From: Micromussa lordhowensis
Lineage: Eukaryota; Cnidaria; Anthozoa; Scleractinia; Lobophylliidae
Direction: 5' to 3'
Length of the DNA: 64,000 nucleotides
NCBI GenBank assembly: GCA_964020085.1
Contig: OZ026595.1
Coordinates: 8,469,216-8,533,215, forward strand
Part shown: piece by piece, positions 47,718 to 58,996 of the stretch
Position numbering within the stretch: position 1 is the first letter of the stretch
How the letters are laid out: each line of letters opens with the position of its first letter
Program-made: the position numbers and the translations under genes
Notes under the pieces: generated by a model
Seen by the model: only the letters and a program-made list of their open reading frames with translations
What the model was told of the DNA's origin: nothing
Database searches by the model: none

Positions 47718-47798
47718 ATCACTAGCTGTGAGTTCAACTTCCCAAAGAGTAGCTATCATTAACTTAACAAAAAATTCGAAATGCGATTCTATGGTTAA

Positions 47799-47961
47799 TA
47801 GACCCTTTGCATAAATGGCGCCTAAATTTGAATAACAATACTTTATACATCCTTAGCCTCGTACTCATGTTTTCAAACAAAGGATTTTTCACATGCATGC
47901 GAGGCTAAGGATGTATAAGTATTGTTATTCAAATTTAGGCGCCATTTATGCAAAGGGTCTA
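47799..47961. repeat. Near-perfect palindromic MITE
   Basis: TAGACCCTTTGCATAAATGG and its inverse end the element. The arms run about 65 bp, through CTTAGCCTCG and CGAGGCTAAG, to a small loop. It sits in the probable 3' UTR of the receptor gene. Confidence 0.75.
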
Positions 47962-50078
47962 TACTTCGACAAAACTGAAATATTTAACAAATAATATATT
48001 CGAGTCAATTAGTAATAAGTCAATTGTTAAACACATTTTACGAAAGGTACTAACCAACATTAAACATTCCTTTTTTGAAAGGACATATAGGTTAGGAGTT
48101 CCTAATCGTACTTATCATTTCAGCGCTCTTTTAATTTTTAATGGCAGCTTTAGGGCAATTCAGCAGATAAAAGGCAACTTGCAAAACTTGGTTACCAATG
48201 TAGAAGATCCCGGCGATAGTCTACTTAGAAACGCTTGTCAATCTTGAAAGAAATTGTTCATAACACATGTTTATTTTCTTTTTATATATGTACTCGTTGA
48301 TTTTATTTTTATTTCAAATTCTCCCATTCTCACTTTAGAATGGACGGACAAGGAATTACTTCTGCTCTCCAAAAATCTATACGCACGCCTATAACGACCT
48401 TATAACGAGCTTAAGTTATGTCTCAATAAATAAATATATAAGAAAATATATAGATACATGTAGGTAATAAATAGTATTATTTATTTAGTATCTTGTTATC
48501 ACTAATGTGAACTTTCTTCCAGAAATTGTCTTATTTCGGTAATATTGGTTTAACTTACTTTCCCTATTTTTGACAGGTTTTAAACCTTGACATCCAGATG
48601 CCGTTCATTCAAATAGGGACACTATCAACAAGTCTCCTAGGCAGCAAATGCAACCATTGATCGAGGGCAATTGCCAAGATTCTAAGGGTTTTATAATGCA
48701 GTTGCTTAATATTTTACTGCTTTTAGCTTACTTAACGTGGAAATGAATGCCCCACCATTATAATAAGACGTATTAAAATATTTTTCTTCCACTGAATAGA
48801 TAGCTGTTAGCGTGTTCTACAATATATATATGGAATCATATGATGTAAATAATTCTGCCATCTTGGATCCTCCATCTTGGATTGCAGACTCCTGCTCTGC
48901 ATTGTTGGAAAAAATATGTCGAACATGACTAAATTGGGTTCTCAAAAACCTGCTGCCTTGGCATGGCAATGTCAAATGACCTGAGGAAACAGTTGACATA
49001 TCAAATCATATCAAAATTTCTGCGAGGGGTGAATAAAGCAGCTACTGAAAGTCGTAGTATTGCAGAGTAAGACTATAATATTGCTAGTGATTACGTATGT
49101 ATCTTTTTCTAGGATAGGAAATATAGGTCCAGAATTTTATGTTATTGGAAGTTCGAAGCAGGGAAGTAAATACATCTACTGCAGAAACAATAGTTGTTCA
49201 CAGGACGAACGCAACATGGCTTTCGGTCTGTCAGTCAATCAGTCAGTCTGTCAATCAGTCAAGTTTCAGCTAACTTCACCGTGCAAACATGGCGGAACCA
49301 AGATATTTCGATATTTTTTTTTTCAATTTATAGGCTCTGTAATGGTTTGGTAAAAGGCAAGGAATGGAGATAATTAACTGACACGTCCATTTCAGTTCAT
49401 ATCTATCCAGCTTTTGAGAAATATTTACAACTTCCTGCCTGCTAAAAAAAAAGTTTGTAGGTATTTCGCTGTTTTTCCGTTAAAAGAACTGACCATGAGA
49501 ACGTGCTGACCAACACTTTTTACCTTACTTAAGAGATTACGGCGATTATGATATTTATACATAAATATTGCTATAAACAAAATGATTAGATCAAATGATG
49601 ATTAGTTTATCTTACAGTTTTGGTATTTCACTTTGTGCCTGTGGCTAAAACAGTGTAAATATTTTGATCCGTTTATGACAACAGAAAAATGAGGCTTAGT
49701 ATCATGTTTTGGCCATGATCAAACGGTTATATTAAGGCTAGCTTAGAGTCCTTGTGCATATGTTTGATAAAATGGACAATGAACTAAGTTTTCTGTACAA
49801 CATTGGTAAAGGTTAAAAGAAGGAATAGGAAAAAATGACGTATCCATTTTAATTCATATTTAACCTTTCTGAAATATTATACCAGCTGTACCTGCTGATA
49901 TGCATTTGCCATATTCCGTGTTTGGCCCTGCTATAAAGGGATATGCAGACACTCAGTTTTATAGACTTAACACAATCTAGCCTAATGGTAAAACGCAAAG
50001 AATTGTTGCAGAGGAAGTGATGTTACTTTTCAAGGTCTCTTTACAAGGCACTAGGTTGGTTTTAAACGCTGAATAAAT

Positions 50079-50099
50079 CCCCCCCCCCCCCTACCCCCC
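50079..50099 (+). repeat. Poly-C tract
   Basis: A run of about 13 C followed by TACCCCCCT. A second G-rich tract (GGGGGGAGGGGGGGAGGGGG type) lies at 50761-50792. Both could form G-quadruplex or i-motif structures and are places of possible sequencing error. Confidence 0.8.
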
Positions 50100-51019
50100 T
50101 CTGCCTGTCTCAGGTGTTCGTAAGTAAGTGATAACATCAATAAAGTTGTGAACTTAGGGTAACCCTTCTTGTTAGATAACCCTTTCAGAGACACGGCTTG
50201 ATATTTTCTATGTCGTCCACCAATCACAAACTATAGGTGACATGGTTTGTTCATATAGCCTTGAGCCTGTTGAACTACGACGTTAAAAAAAAAACGACGA
50301 GACCCAGTTAACGGCCCGGATAAATGTAAGCATTACCTTAGCAAGAAGCCGACTTTAATGAACAGCTATCCAACCCGGGGTCTTGAAAAGAGGCCTTCAG
50401 ATTTTCTTATCCATCGCTTCATGTGTAAACAAGTGAAATACAAATAAAAATCAGGTAAATACTAAACTGATATATCCATTCCACTCTTATTTACTGTGCT
50501 TTTGAGAAATATGTACAACATGAACCAACGGGAAAGAAAGTTATTTGTAGTTATTTTTATTAGTTTTCTGTAAAGTTTGGTAAATCAGAAAGAGAGGGAA
50601 TAAAAAACATCTCAAAAGCAAATGGCTGTTAATTGAAACTGTTGATCGAATGACGAACATTATATACACAGGCATGGTACAGTAGCTGTAAGATCGCTCC
50701 CTACGCCATAAGGCACATACAAAACCAGAATGTTTTGTCTCTATTGTACACTGCATGTGCGGGCGGGGGGAGGGGGGGAGGGGGGGGGGGGCTTGCAACG
50801 AGGCCTGAAACAGAGTTTCTATGATCGCCCTCGTTAAGAAATTTGGCCGAGCGAGACTAAGTACTGGTTCTGTGGAAAGCAAACATGTTGAACTTCTGTG
50901 AGCGGGAGGCGTTTGTAAAGTTTTGTAAACATCGACAATATTTCACGTTCAAACATCGAACAAAAAAGTTCCAATTACCCAACATCTAAATCTCAGATAT
51001 TTTTAGGCATCGGGGATAA

Positions 51020-51260
51020 ATAAGGTATGGCAAAGGTAAAGTCTGCATACGCGCCAAAGTGGCTCATCAGGCTGGAGCTTTCTCGGTTTCAGTAGCATGA
51101 AGCGACTAGGAGTATTTCTAATCCCCCTTGGACGAGATGCTAGCCCATCCCAGTATTTCATTCGCCGGTATCCAGTTATACACCTGGGTGGAGAGAGGCG
51201 CCATGAGAGTAAAGTGTCTTGCCATAGAACATAACACAATGCCCCCGGCCAGGCGTGCGT
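51020..51260 (+). repeat. Dispersed cnidarian repeat (partial)
   Basis: The segment GCGCCAAAGTGGCTCATCAG to GCCCCCGGCCAGG, with TAGCATGAAGCGACTAGGAG between, is one I recall as abundant in anthozoan genomes. The class is unknown to me and the identification is from memory only. Confidence 0.4.
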
Positions 51261-52538
51261 TTCTCAAAAGACCCGTAAACTTCTCGGGCCCGAAAGCTTT
51301 TCGGGGCTCTTTTCGGGTGATTTTCTCGGGTCCCGGAAAGTGTTTCTAAAAGCTCCCGGAAACACTCCGGATTCCATACGAACGTCTCTGGGTTTTTCCT
51401 CGCGTCGGCTGGCGTCGGCAATGATTTGTAGCGTGAGCTAGGGAACGTATTCTAGAATGTTTTGGTCTTACCCTATGAATTTTTCGTGGGAAATGTGTCA
51501 CTTTTAAATGAAAAAAAAAGCCCAGATACGGAATATTGATGACGTTCTCTGTCGACTAACGCCACATGGTGTCGATGTGTGGTGATTTCTATGGCTATGG
51601 ATGGGAACTAATGATATGGCAATTGATAAAGAAGAACGCAGTATACGCATCTGTTTGGAGGGACTTCTAGTGCAACTAATTAGCAAAAATAAGACGGCAG
51701 AAATCGAAAAATCGATTTTTATCTTTTTCCGTGCACAAATAGCCCTTAGGTAGATATGAAATGTGATGTTGATTTTTGAGCCGAAGAGCTTTAAATTCGA
51801 GAAATTAGAGAAAAACTATTTCCGCATAGACGGTGGCCAAAATGGCCGATCGCAAAGGAAATAATTATAATAATTAAGTCTCGCCTGGGACAGGGAAAGA
51901 GGGCGTGGCGTGGCGTGGGCTCACGGGCGTTTCACTTCTGCATCAGCCTTCACTTTGCAAGTTGTCAGTGTTAAGTACTTATTTCAGACGGTTTTTTGCG
52001 TTCCGAGGGTCATTTCCTGAGGGCTTTTTTAACGCGGTTGCAATATTTCAACAGTTTGAACTTTCACCAGCTACGAGACAGCTGTGGGGAGGGGCGAGTG
52101 AGAGATTAGGTATCATTGAGCTTTCATTGGGGAGGTGGAAAGGGGCAAAGATGTCAGTAGGCGTCCAGTATTTCATGCAATCAACGAGACTGCGAACGAT
52201 AAATACAGCAATTGCGACTTGGATAGACGATAAGTAGTCTCTTATTCTTTCTCATTACACTGCCGAGTGAGTAAAATACGCAAGCACGTGAAAATGTCCG
52301 GTCGAAAGAAGACACGTTTCGCTCGCTAGTCCCTGAACGTCTACCCCTTTTTGTGGTATCTTTTTCCTTCGTTTCCACTCAAGTTGTATGCACGTGCTGC
52401 ATTAAACATCACTACATGATGAAGCGAGAATAGCAACCTGCAGTAACAGTTGCGTTAGGTACTTATTTTTAGGAAAATATGGTTTAATAAAATTGATATT
52501 TGCATACTTTTTAACGGTAGCGTATGCTGATCTACTTA

Positions 52539-52657
52539 ACAATTATTCCACAAGCGCGCGTTGGATATGAGATGGTAGATAGCCAACGAGGCGCATAGCG
52601 CCGAGTTGGCTATAATCATTTCATATCAAACAAGAGCGAGTGCATGGAATAATTGTT
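52539..52657. repeat. Palindromic element, second copy of the 4403-4516 family
   Basis: ACAATTATTCCA and TGGAATAATTGT are the ends. GTTGGATATGA and TCATATCAAAC and a core AACGAGGCGCATAGCGCCGA match the first copy. Confidence 0.6.
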
Positions 52658-54481
52658 TTATTAAAAACGCCCTACAAATAGAGCTAACTAAACTAAAAAA
52701 AATAAAAACGCCTTGAAAAAAATCACGCGTACGCTTACCACATTCGTAGAGCATGGTGTAATGGCTCATAGCTCGTGCTAGTTCTGTGTTTCTATCGAGT
52801 TATAGAAACACGGTTTTAAACCAATCAGCGTGCGTATTTGCTTTGGGTTATTTTCTAACATTATTTATATAATAACCCAAGTTATTCTCGCATTTTGATT
52901 GGTTCTCGCCTATGATCTATTAGAGGACAGATGTACGATTGACGCCATCATTATTATCATTAAAAAGCTCTTCCCTCTGTGTTTTAAAATGGCGGAAAGT
53001 TTTGAGAATTCAGCAGGAAGAAGAAAGATAAAGCCGTTTCTCTTTTAGAAAATGGCTCAGAAAAAATACTCGAGCAGTCGGCAGTCGAGCGAGATTGGTA
53101 AGCCGAAAACCTTTACTTTTTCTCGAATTTAACACACCCAATAAACAAAACGTTTGTGACATTAATTAATTTAATAAATTCAGCTTTTCTCAGTCTCAAA
53201 ATAATTGTCCACACACTGATTGATGTCGGGAATTGCGAATCAACAAACATCAAAATAAACACATAACCTTGTTTTCCGATGCGAATGTCCCAGTCCGTTT
53301 CAGGGCACAGCAGCGAACAAAGTACAGCTCACTACAGCTCACGGCCAACTGTCAAAGTTATTTAGAATGCAATCTTTGCCTGCAAAGGATGCTGATTAAT
53401 TATAATATCGTTTTTAATGATTATAATTTTTCCAGTTTTAGCCTGCGAGCAGGCACTGCTGTTTGGGTTTCCCGCTCAAGATCTCACTATTTAGCATTTC
53501 GCTCTGACGCGGGAGAGAGTTTGCTAATGACTATTAATTTTTACACATTGATGCTTTTGTTCATAATCGTTTTCGCGCTTTGGGGATGTGTCCTTTGATG
53601 TCTTTATATCAAAGAAGCAAAGGAGCTTCAGCTCTTGCTATGTTCAAGGAGGCACGATAGGGTTTTCGCCGTTAGCAATGTGTGAGCAATGAAGAAAGAC
53701 TACAACACTGTTGTGCCTATTAGAGGAGAAATGTTTGGTCATATGAATAAAATTATTATCCTATAACTTTTTAAGGGTGTCTGCAATGTTCCAACGGTTG
53801 CTATGGCAACGATAAGTGCTTCTAAAAGACTTTGAAACTCAGTTTTTCAAAAATAACTTAAAAAACAAACCGATGACCTAGTATTTTTTCTCAATCTTCC
53901 AAAACCTCATCAAATTCTCGAGTCTAATACGTAATATGTAAATTTTCTTCACGAATGCAAACTAACGAACTTTTTTTTTGTATGGCAAAATACTCAGGGT
54001 AGCTCACCGAGCTAATTCTCGAGACATTAGATCACCAAATTAAGCAAGCTTTATTTCCGGTTTTCTTGATTTTAGCTCACATTTCTATTTTCGGTCACGC
54101 GTTTTGAGCAATGCCGCTGGCTTGAGGGCTCATCCTCGCGAGTAGAAAAAGTTTCGCACGTTTCATTTATTGAACGAGAGGTTTCTGAAATTGTATTTCG
54201 CATCGTTCTGTGGAGTTTTATTTGTAAACATTCCAGAAGACAATCATTGCTCAAGATTCAGACTGCTTACCGTTACGACTGTTGGAAGCTTTTGGGGAGA
54301 CCAAGTCATCGCATGACGTTGATTCAGGCTGGGGCCAATGTAATTCGTTCATGCCATATTTCTCGTAAAGTAAAGTGTGCTATAGGAAAGACCAGAATCT
54401 GCCATCTTCTGGATCATGCTCATAGAGAGCGACTTTTTCCGGCGGTCGGTCGAGTGGAGTTTTCAATTCCGTCATACGACT

Positions 54482-54724
54482 GGGCCGGGTTGTTCGAAAG
54501 TAGGTTAACGCTCACCCAGGATTAAAAGTTAACCGAAGTCTTAATTTTCTTCTATAAAAATGTCATTCATCCCTGCCTATTTTGTTGCGAAGTTTGAGCC
54601 TCTTCAAACTGGAAACTGAAGGACAAGCAATATAAACATAAAACCTGACCGAAAAGTTACAAAAATAAAATCAAAATTCTCGCTAATCCTGGGTTAGCTT
54701 AATCGGGCTTTGAACAACCCGGCC
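54482..54724. repeat. MITE with CGGGTTGTTC termini, second copy
   Basis: GGGCCGGGTTGTTCGAAAG and CTTTGAACAACCCGGCC are inverted ends, as in the element at 34864-35103. Confidence 0.65.
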
Positions 54725-55146
54725 AAGGTTAATTGGTATCTTGTTTCCTTCAGATGGCTCATGCACTAATGATAACAACTGAATGAGCGTCAGAGAAACG
54801 AGAAGCCAAACGGGTGCAAAGCAAACGATTGCGAATGCCCAAACACAGCGCAACCAAACAAACATAAGGTCAAAGAAAAGGAAGTTTAAGAACGCTATGG
54901 ACAACGTCGATTAAAGCTCACTTACTAGTTTAGTTTAGTTTAGTGTCATTCAGTTTTGCCTATTACTGTCAGTGATATCCGAAAGAAAATATGTAAGACA
55001 GCGTCAAAATTCGACAAAGAAACTTGACTGTGGTAATTCAAGCTCTCTAGGATAGGCAAAATGTGGTCATTGTTTTGTAAAGAACGGCAAATAAATAAAC
55101 AAAGAATTGTAACTATGGCACGCGTACTTGCAGGACGTATTTTGTT

Positions 55147-55201
55147 TTTTTTTTGTCCATACATCGTCTTGTAATTTTACAGACGATGTATGGACAAAAA
55201 A
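55147..55201. repeat. Perfect hairpin
   Basis: TTTTTTTTTGTCCATACATCGTCT pairs with AGACGATGTATGGACAAAAAAAAA around a loop of about 12 bases. Confidence 0.7.
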
Positions 55202-55555
55202 AAAATTTCTCTACATTTAGTTATAAACTAGTACAAATTTCTCCTATAGTAGCTGGTTTTGCGACCTCACCGAACTAATTTTTGTCATGATACCATACAT
55301 TTCTTCTACTGGTTACCCCCAAAAACGCAAGGGATTATGGGTCATGTGCAAGTAGCGAATGCAAAAAAATTCTCGATCGGCCTTTGAAAGTGTAAGTGTA
55401 AGATGTAACAATGGCTCAGTTTGAACTATTTGAGCCATTGTAGTTCTTAGCCATTCAGGAGGCGCGTTACATCTAGACTTGTCTCGTGGAATATCATTGT
55501 TTTCTTTGCTGTTGTGTTTATCCAACTGTGAACAATTTCATAGTCTCAGAACATA

Positions 55556-56075
55556 CCGAACCAGCGTGTTTCCTCTCTCAGCTTTATTGAAATGAAAGTT
55601 CAATTGGGGAGCTTACCCTTTGCAAAACTCTTCTTTTAATTCGAACATTGAGGAAAACTGTTAGACAAGAGCAAATCGAAGACACAAAATCGACACGAAA
55701 CCGAACCAGCGTGTTCACCACAGAATTGAACGAGCGTGTTCATGAATCGAAACAGTGTATTCCTTCTCTGTTTACCTATATCGAACTGAAAGTTCCATCG
55801 CGCAGCTTTTTTTGGAAAGATTGTGTTCACCAGTCGCACCACTAGAGCAAATCCAGTGTTGAAATCTAGCATATCGAACTGAAGGTTGAGTCGGCAGTGT
55901 TTCCGAACAAAAACTGAACGAGCGTGTTTTATCATACAGTCGAATCCAGTGTTCAAAACACAAATCGGATCTGTTTTTTTCACAGAATTAAACGAGTCGT
56001 GTTCATCAATCAAACTAGCGTGTTCACTTTCACTTTGACTTTGCCCATCATATTGAACTGAAAGTTCGACCGAGC
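55556..56075. repeat. Degenerate satellite-like array
   Basis: Motifs of the form (C/G)AACGAGCGTGTTCA and TATCGAACTGAAAGTTC recur at irregular 30-110 base spacing, at least four times each. The frames at 55636-56085 are readings of this array. Confidence 0.5.
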
Positions 56076-58260
56076 AGCGATACATTCCAATACTCTTGAT
56101 ATTCAGGGATTGCGTGATGAACGTTACCGGGCGGTAAACGCGTTATAATTTTCTCTCGGTAATGTTTGCAACTAAAGAGAACCAAAAATCCGTTATGCTG
56201 TATTAATAAACCCCTTATTATAGCACACATTATTCGCTCGTTGGCACTCTATCGATAGGTATACCTAGTGTTATATATATATTCCTTACATGTCGATCTA
56301 AGAATCTTCTTTTATTTTTTGGATATTTCGTGTGCCCTACATGACATAGATTTGTTGAGGTCATGTGATTTAGACACGGCTCCCCACGCCATCTGGAACT
56401 GGAACCTCTGTTTTACAGGTTTGTGCAATGTTGATTGTATATTTCAGTTTATATGAGAATTATCAACTGATAAGTGTAGACCGTGTGCGCTTGAATCTTT
56501 AGGTCTTTAACTATGGCAACATAGGAACCGCTCAACCGGCAACTTAATCGGTAAAGAACAACATGAAAACAAACGTCCGTTAGGGCGCCTTTATCTAATT
56601 GATGCACGGATTTAACGAAATCGAGATTCAAAATACCGACCAATTTCTATACGACATAGCCAAAAGAAATATAATGACTGTGCTATGAATTTGACTGTTT
56701 ATCAGAGTAAATATCGCTAATCACAGGTTGTTAAATACTTTCATTCAAATTCAGTTACTTCCGCTTTCGATTTCTGAGTTTAGCAACTTCTGCAGACGTG
56801 CAATGGTAGAAATTATCACATGGTTTAGCTTGTTGGCTTAAGTGTGAGATAAGTATGTTAACAGGGAATCCTGGTATACTACTGTTTGAATGCATGCCGC
56901 GATATTTTTCAACATTGCAAGTTATTTGCTAACAGAACGCCTTCAGTTTAGTGAGATGTCTGCAAAATATGCAGATGTTTGAGCTTCTCGAAGATTGTCA
57001 GTCAGAAAGTAATTACAATCGTCACGCGATCTTTTCTTGCTGCGAAGGAAAGGTTAGGCAACTGATCCGAAAACGTAATCAAAGAATACCTACATATGTA
57101 ATGTCAACTCGTGGATAAAGTAATTAAGAGATGAAACATGTTAGTGGATTTGCAATTAATGGTCAATAAATAAAATTCCGTTCAAACAACGGTCTTGCCA
57201 CGCAAGGTTGCTCTTATTGAACAGACCTTAGCTTTTGTTCGTCGGTTTCTGTAGCACACTTACGCATACGCGAGGGGATGTTGGAAAGCTAACTCGTTAG
57301 GTTTATGGAGTTTTTCTGTCCCGCGTTTTAGGGAATATATGTGGTAATAAAAATAAGTGCCTACGAAAGCAGTGGTCTCCATGGCACGTCACTGTTCACT
57401 TACTGTAGCCAACCTCGAGCTCAGGCTTGTTATTTGGTAATACGCTTTTAACTTTTGGAGCTTGGAATCAGCTTTTTAAAGGACTGGTATAGCTACGGCC
57501 GTATCAGTGCAAAGATGTCCTCGTCCCCCTTTTAGCCCACTGCTTTCTTTATATACGTTCTGACACAGAAATTTGGTTGTTGTCGAAATGTGACATGAGA
57601 CACCAAAGAACCTATCTAATATGACCCGAACAATTAAAAGCAAGAATGCTGTAGGCACAAACCATAATACGCTTCATTAGTGCGCGTCAAATTCAGCGAG
57701 CGATATCAGAAATGAAACAGGAACTTGCAATGCAGAGAATTATGGAGTAGTGAAACCTTGATGTGGTAGGCTACACTAAAAAAGAAATTTAAGAAAATAG
57801 AGCTAAGCCTGCTTTGAAAGGACAAAGGCCGGAACTGGTTATCCGTTAGTAGTTAACGGAATGCGTTATCTTATTTCGGCTTCAAATTCATTATGGCAAA
57901 ACACTCGAATAAACTTTCTTTACTATACACAGTTTTAATATAGCAACAGACAAAGCAGGCAAGGCTGTAGACACCATTTACCGGATGGACTAACAGGTTG
58001 AAGTGGAATCCTAACCGGAGAAATTGATTCTTACTCTTAAAACTTAAAATTTAAAACTAGTCAAAGCTTGCGTAAAAACTGATTTAAACAGCGTATAAAT
58101 TATTGCTGCGTATTCCGCAGGCTAAAATGGCTTGAGATTATGTTAGAAAAACTATGTACGTGTATTACAAACGCTTTCAGGTTTGGAGCTCGTGTTTGTT
58201 CCCTTTCAGTTATGAGCAAATTTAGTAAACTGTATATTACCTTATTTATATCTCTTGCAG

Positions 58261-58996
58261 GATTTTTTTGACTGCCTTTTCATGGCGTCATCATTTACGT
58301 CCTCTAAGGAGACAACTAATTACGCGCGGTTGTGTCGCTTATTGGTAGATGTTGGGACAGAAGTATTAAGAGACACATTTGAAAGAAAACGTCCGCCTGG
58401 AGACCTCCATACCGTTTTAACAACTCCTCCAGTACAAGGTACATTGGCATCCTTGCAGAAGAGAAGAGTCCTCTACCCGACACAATGGGCAAAACTCGTA
58501 TCACCTACAGTGTCATCAAAGGACTTTGACATCACTCTCCTTGAAGTCCTACTTAGAAACGTTTGCAGTCTGTCTCCTCCAGCAACAAGTTGGAAATGTC
58601 CTCCAACTCCGACAGATGTATCAGAGGCCGCTGATATTGTACGTATCAGGATCCACAGAAACGAAGTATACGCTCACGTCAACAGAGCTTCTGTTGATGA
58701 TGTGACATTCAATAACCATTGGGCAAGCATCAAAGACCCGTTGTTGAGACTTGGAGGACCAAGTTATCAGACCGTTATCGATAATCTAAAGACTGAGTGC
58801 CTGGACCCTGAGAAAGAGCAACACTATCAAGATCTTCTGAAACAGTGGAAGGACAACGAAGAAAGTGTCGCGGAAAAGCTTACAGAAATCGAGGAAAAGG
58901 TGGACGCAACCCAGAGAAAATTACAAAAGATAGATGAAAGTCTGGCTAATTTGGTGGAACCAGTGACACAGTCAGTCAAAGATGTACCTGTTACAG
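58261..58996 (+). CDS. Exon a: HEPN (DZIP3-type) and coiled coil
   Basis: The acceptor TCTCTTGCAG at 58260 shows that at least one 5' exon lies upstream. Translation begins at ATG 58282. LYPTQWAKL and FDITLLEVLLRNVC are typical of the DZIP3-like HEPN domain. The motif R126-N-E-V-Y-A-H132 is a complete Rx5H HEPN signature, so RNase activity or nucleotide-related binding is possible. Residues 180-225 are heptad-like (EKLTEIEEKVDATQRKLQKI). The donor is ACAG|GTTAGA. Confidence 0.85.

Larger units (their letters stand above)
47718..58260. other. Intergenic region between the two receptor genes
   Basis: I find no supported gene. Named contents are MITEs at 47799-47961, 52539-52657 and 54482-54724, a dispersed repeat at 51020-51260, a satellite at 55556-56075, a hairpin at 55147-55201, and homopolymer tracts near 50079 and 50760. 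The remaining open frames are short, overlap repeats and have no splice context. A non-coding 5' exon of the HEPN-NACHT gene should lie in the 56-58 kb part but cannot be placed. Confidence 0.55.

Noticed and set aside
50541..50882. 113-residue minus-strand frame
   Set aside because: Its middle is a translation of the poly-G tract (Pro-rich run); no other support.
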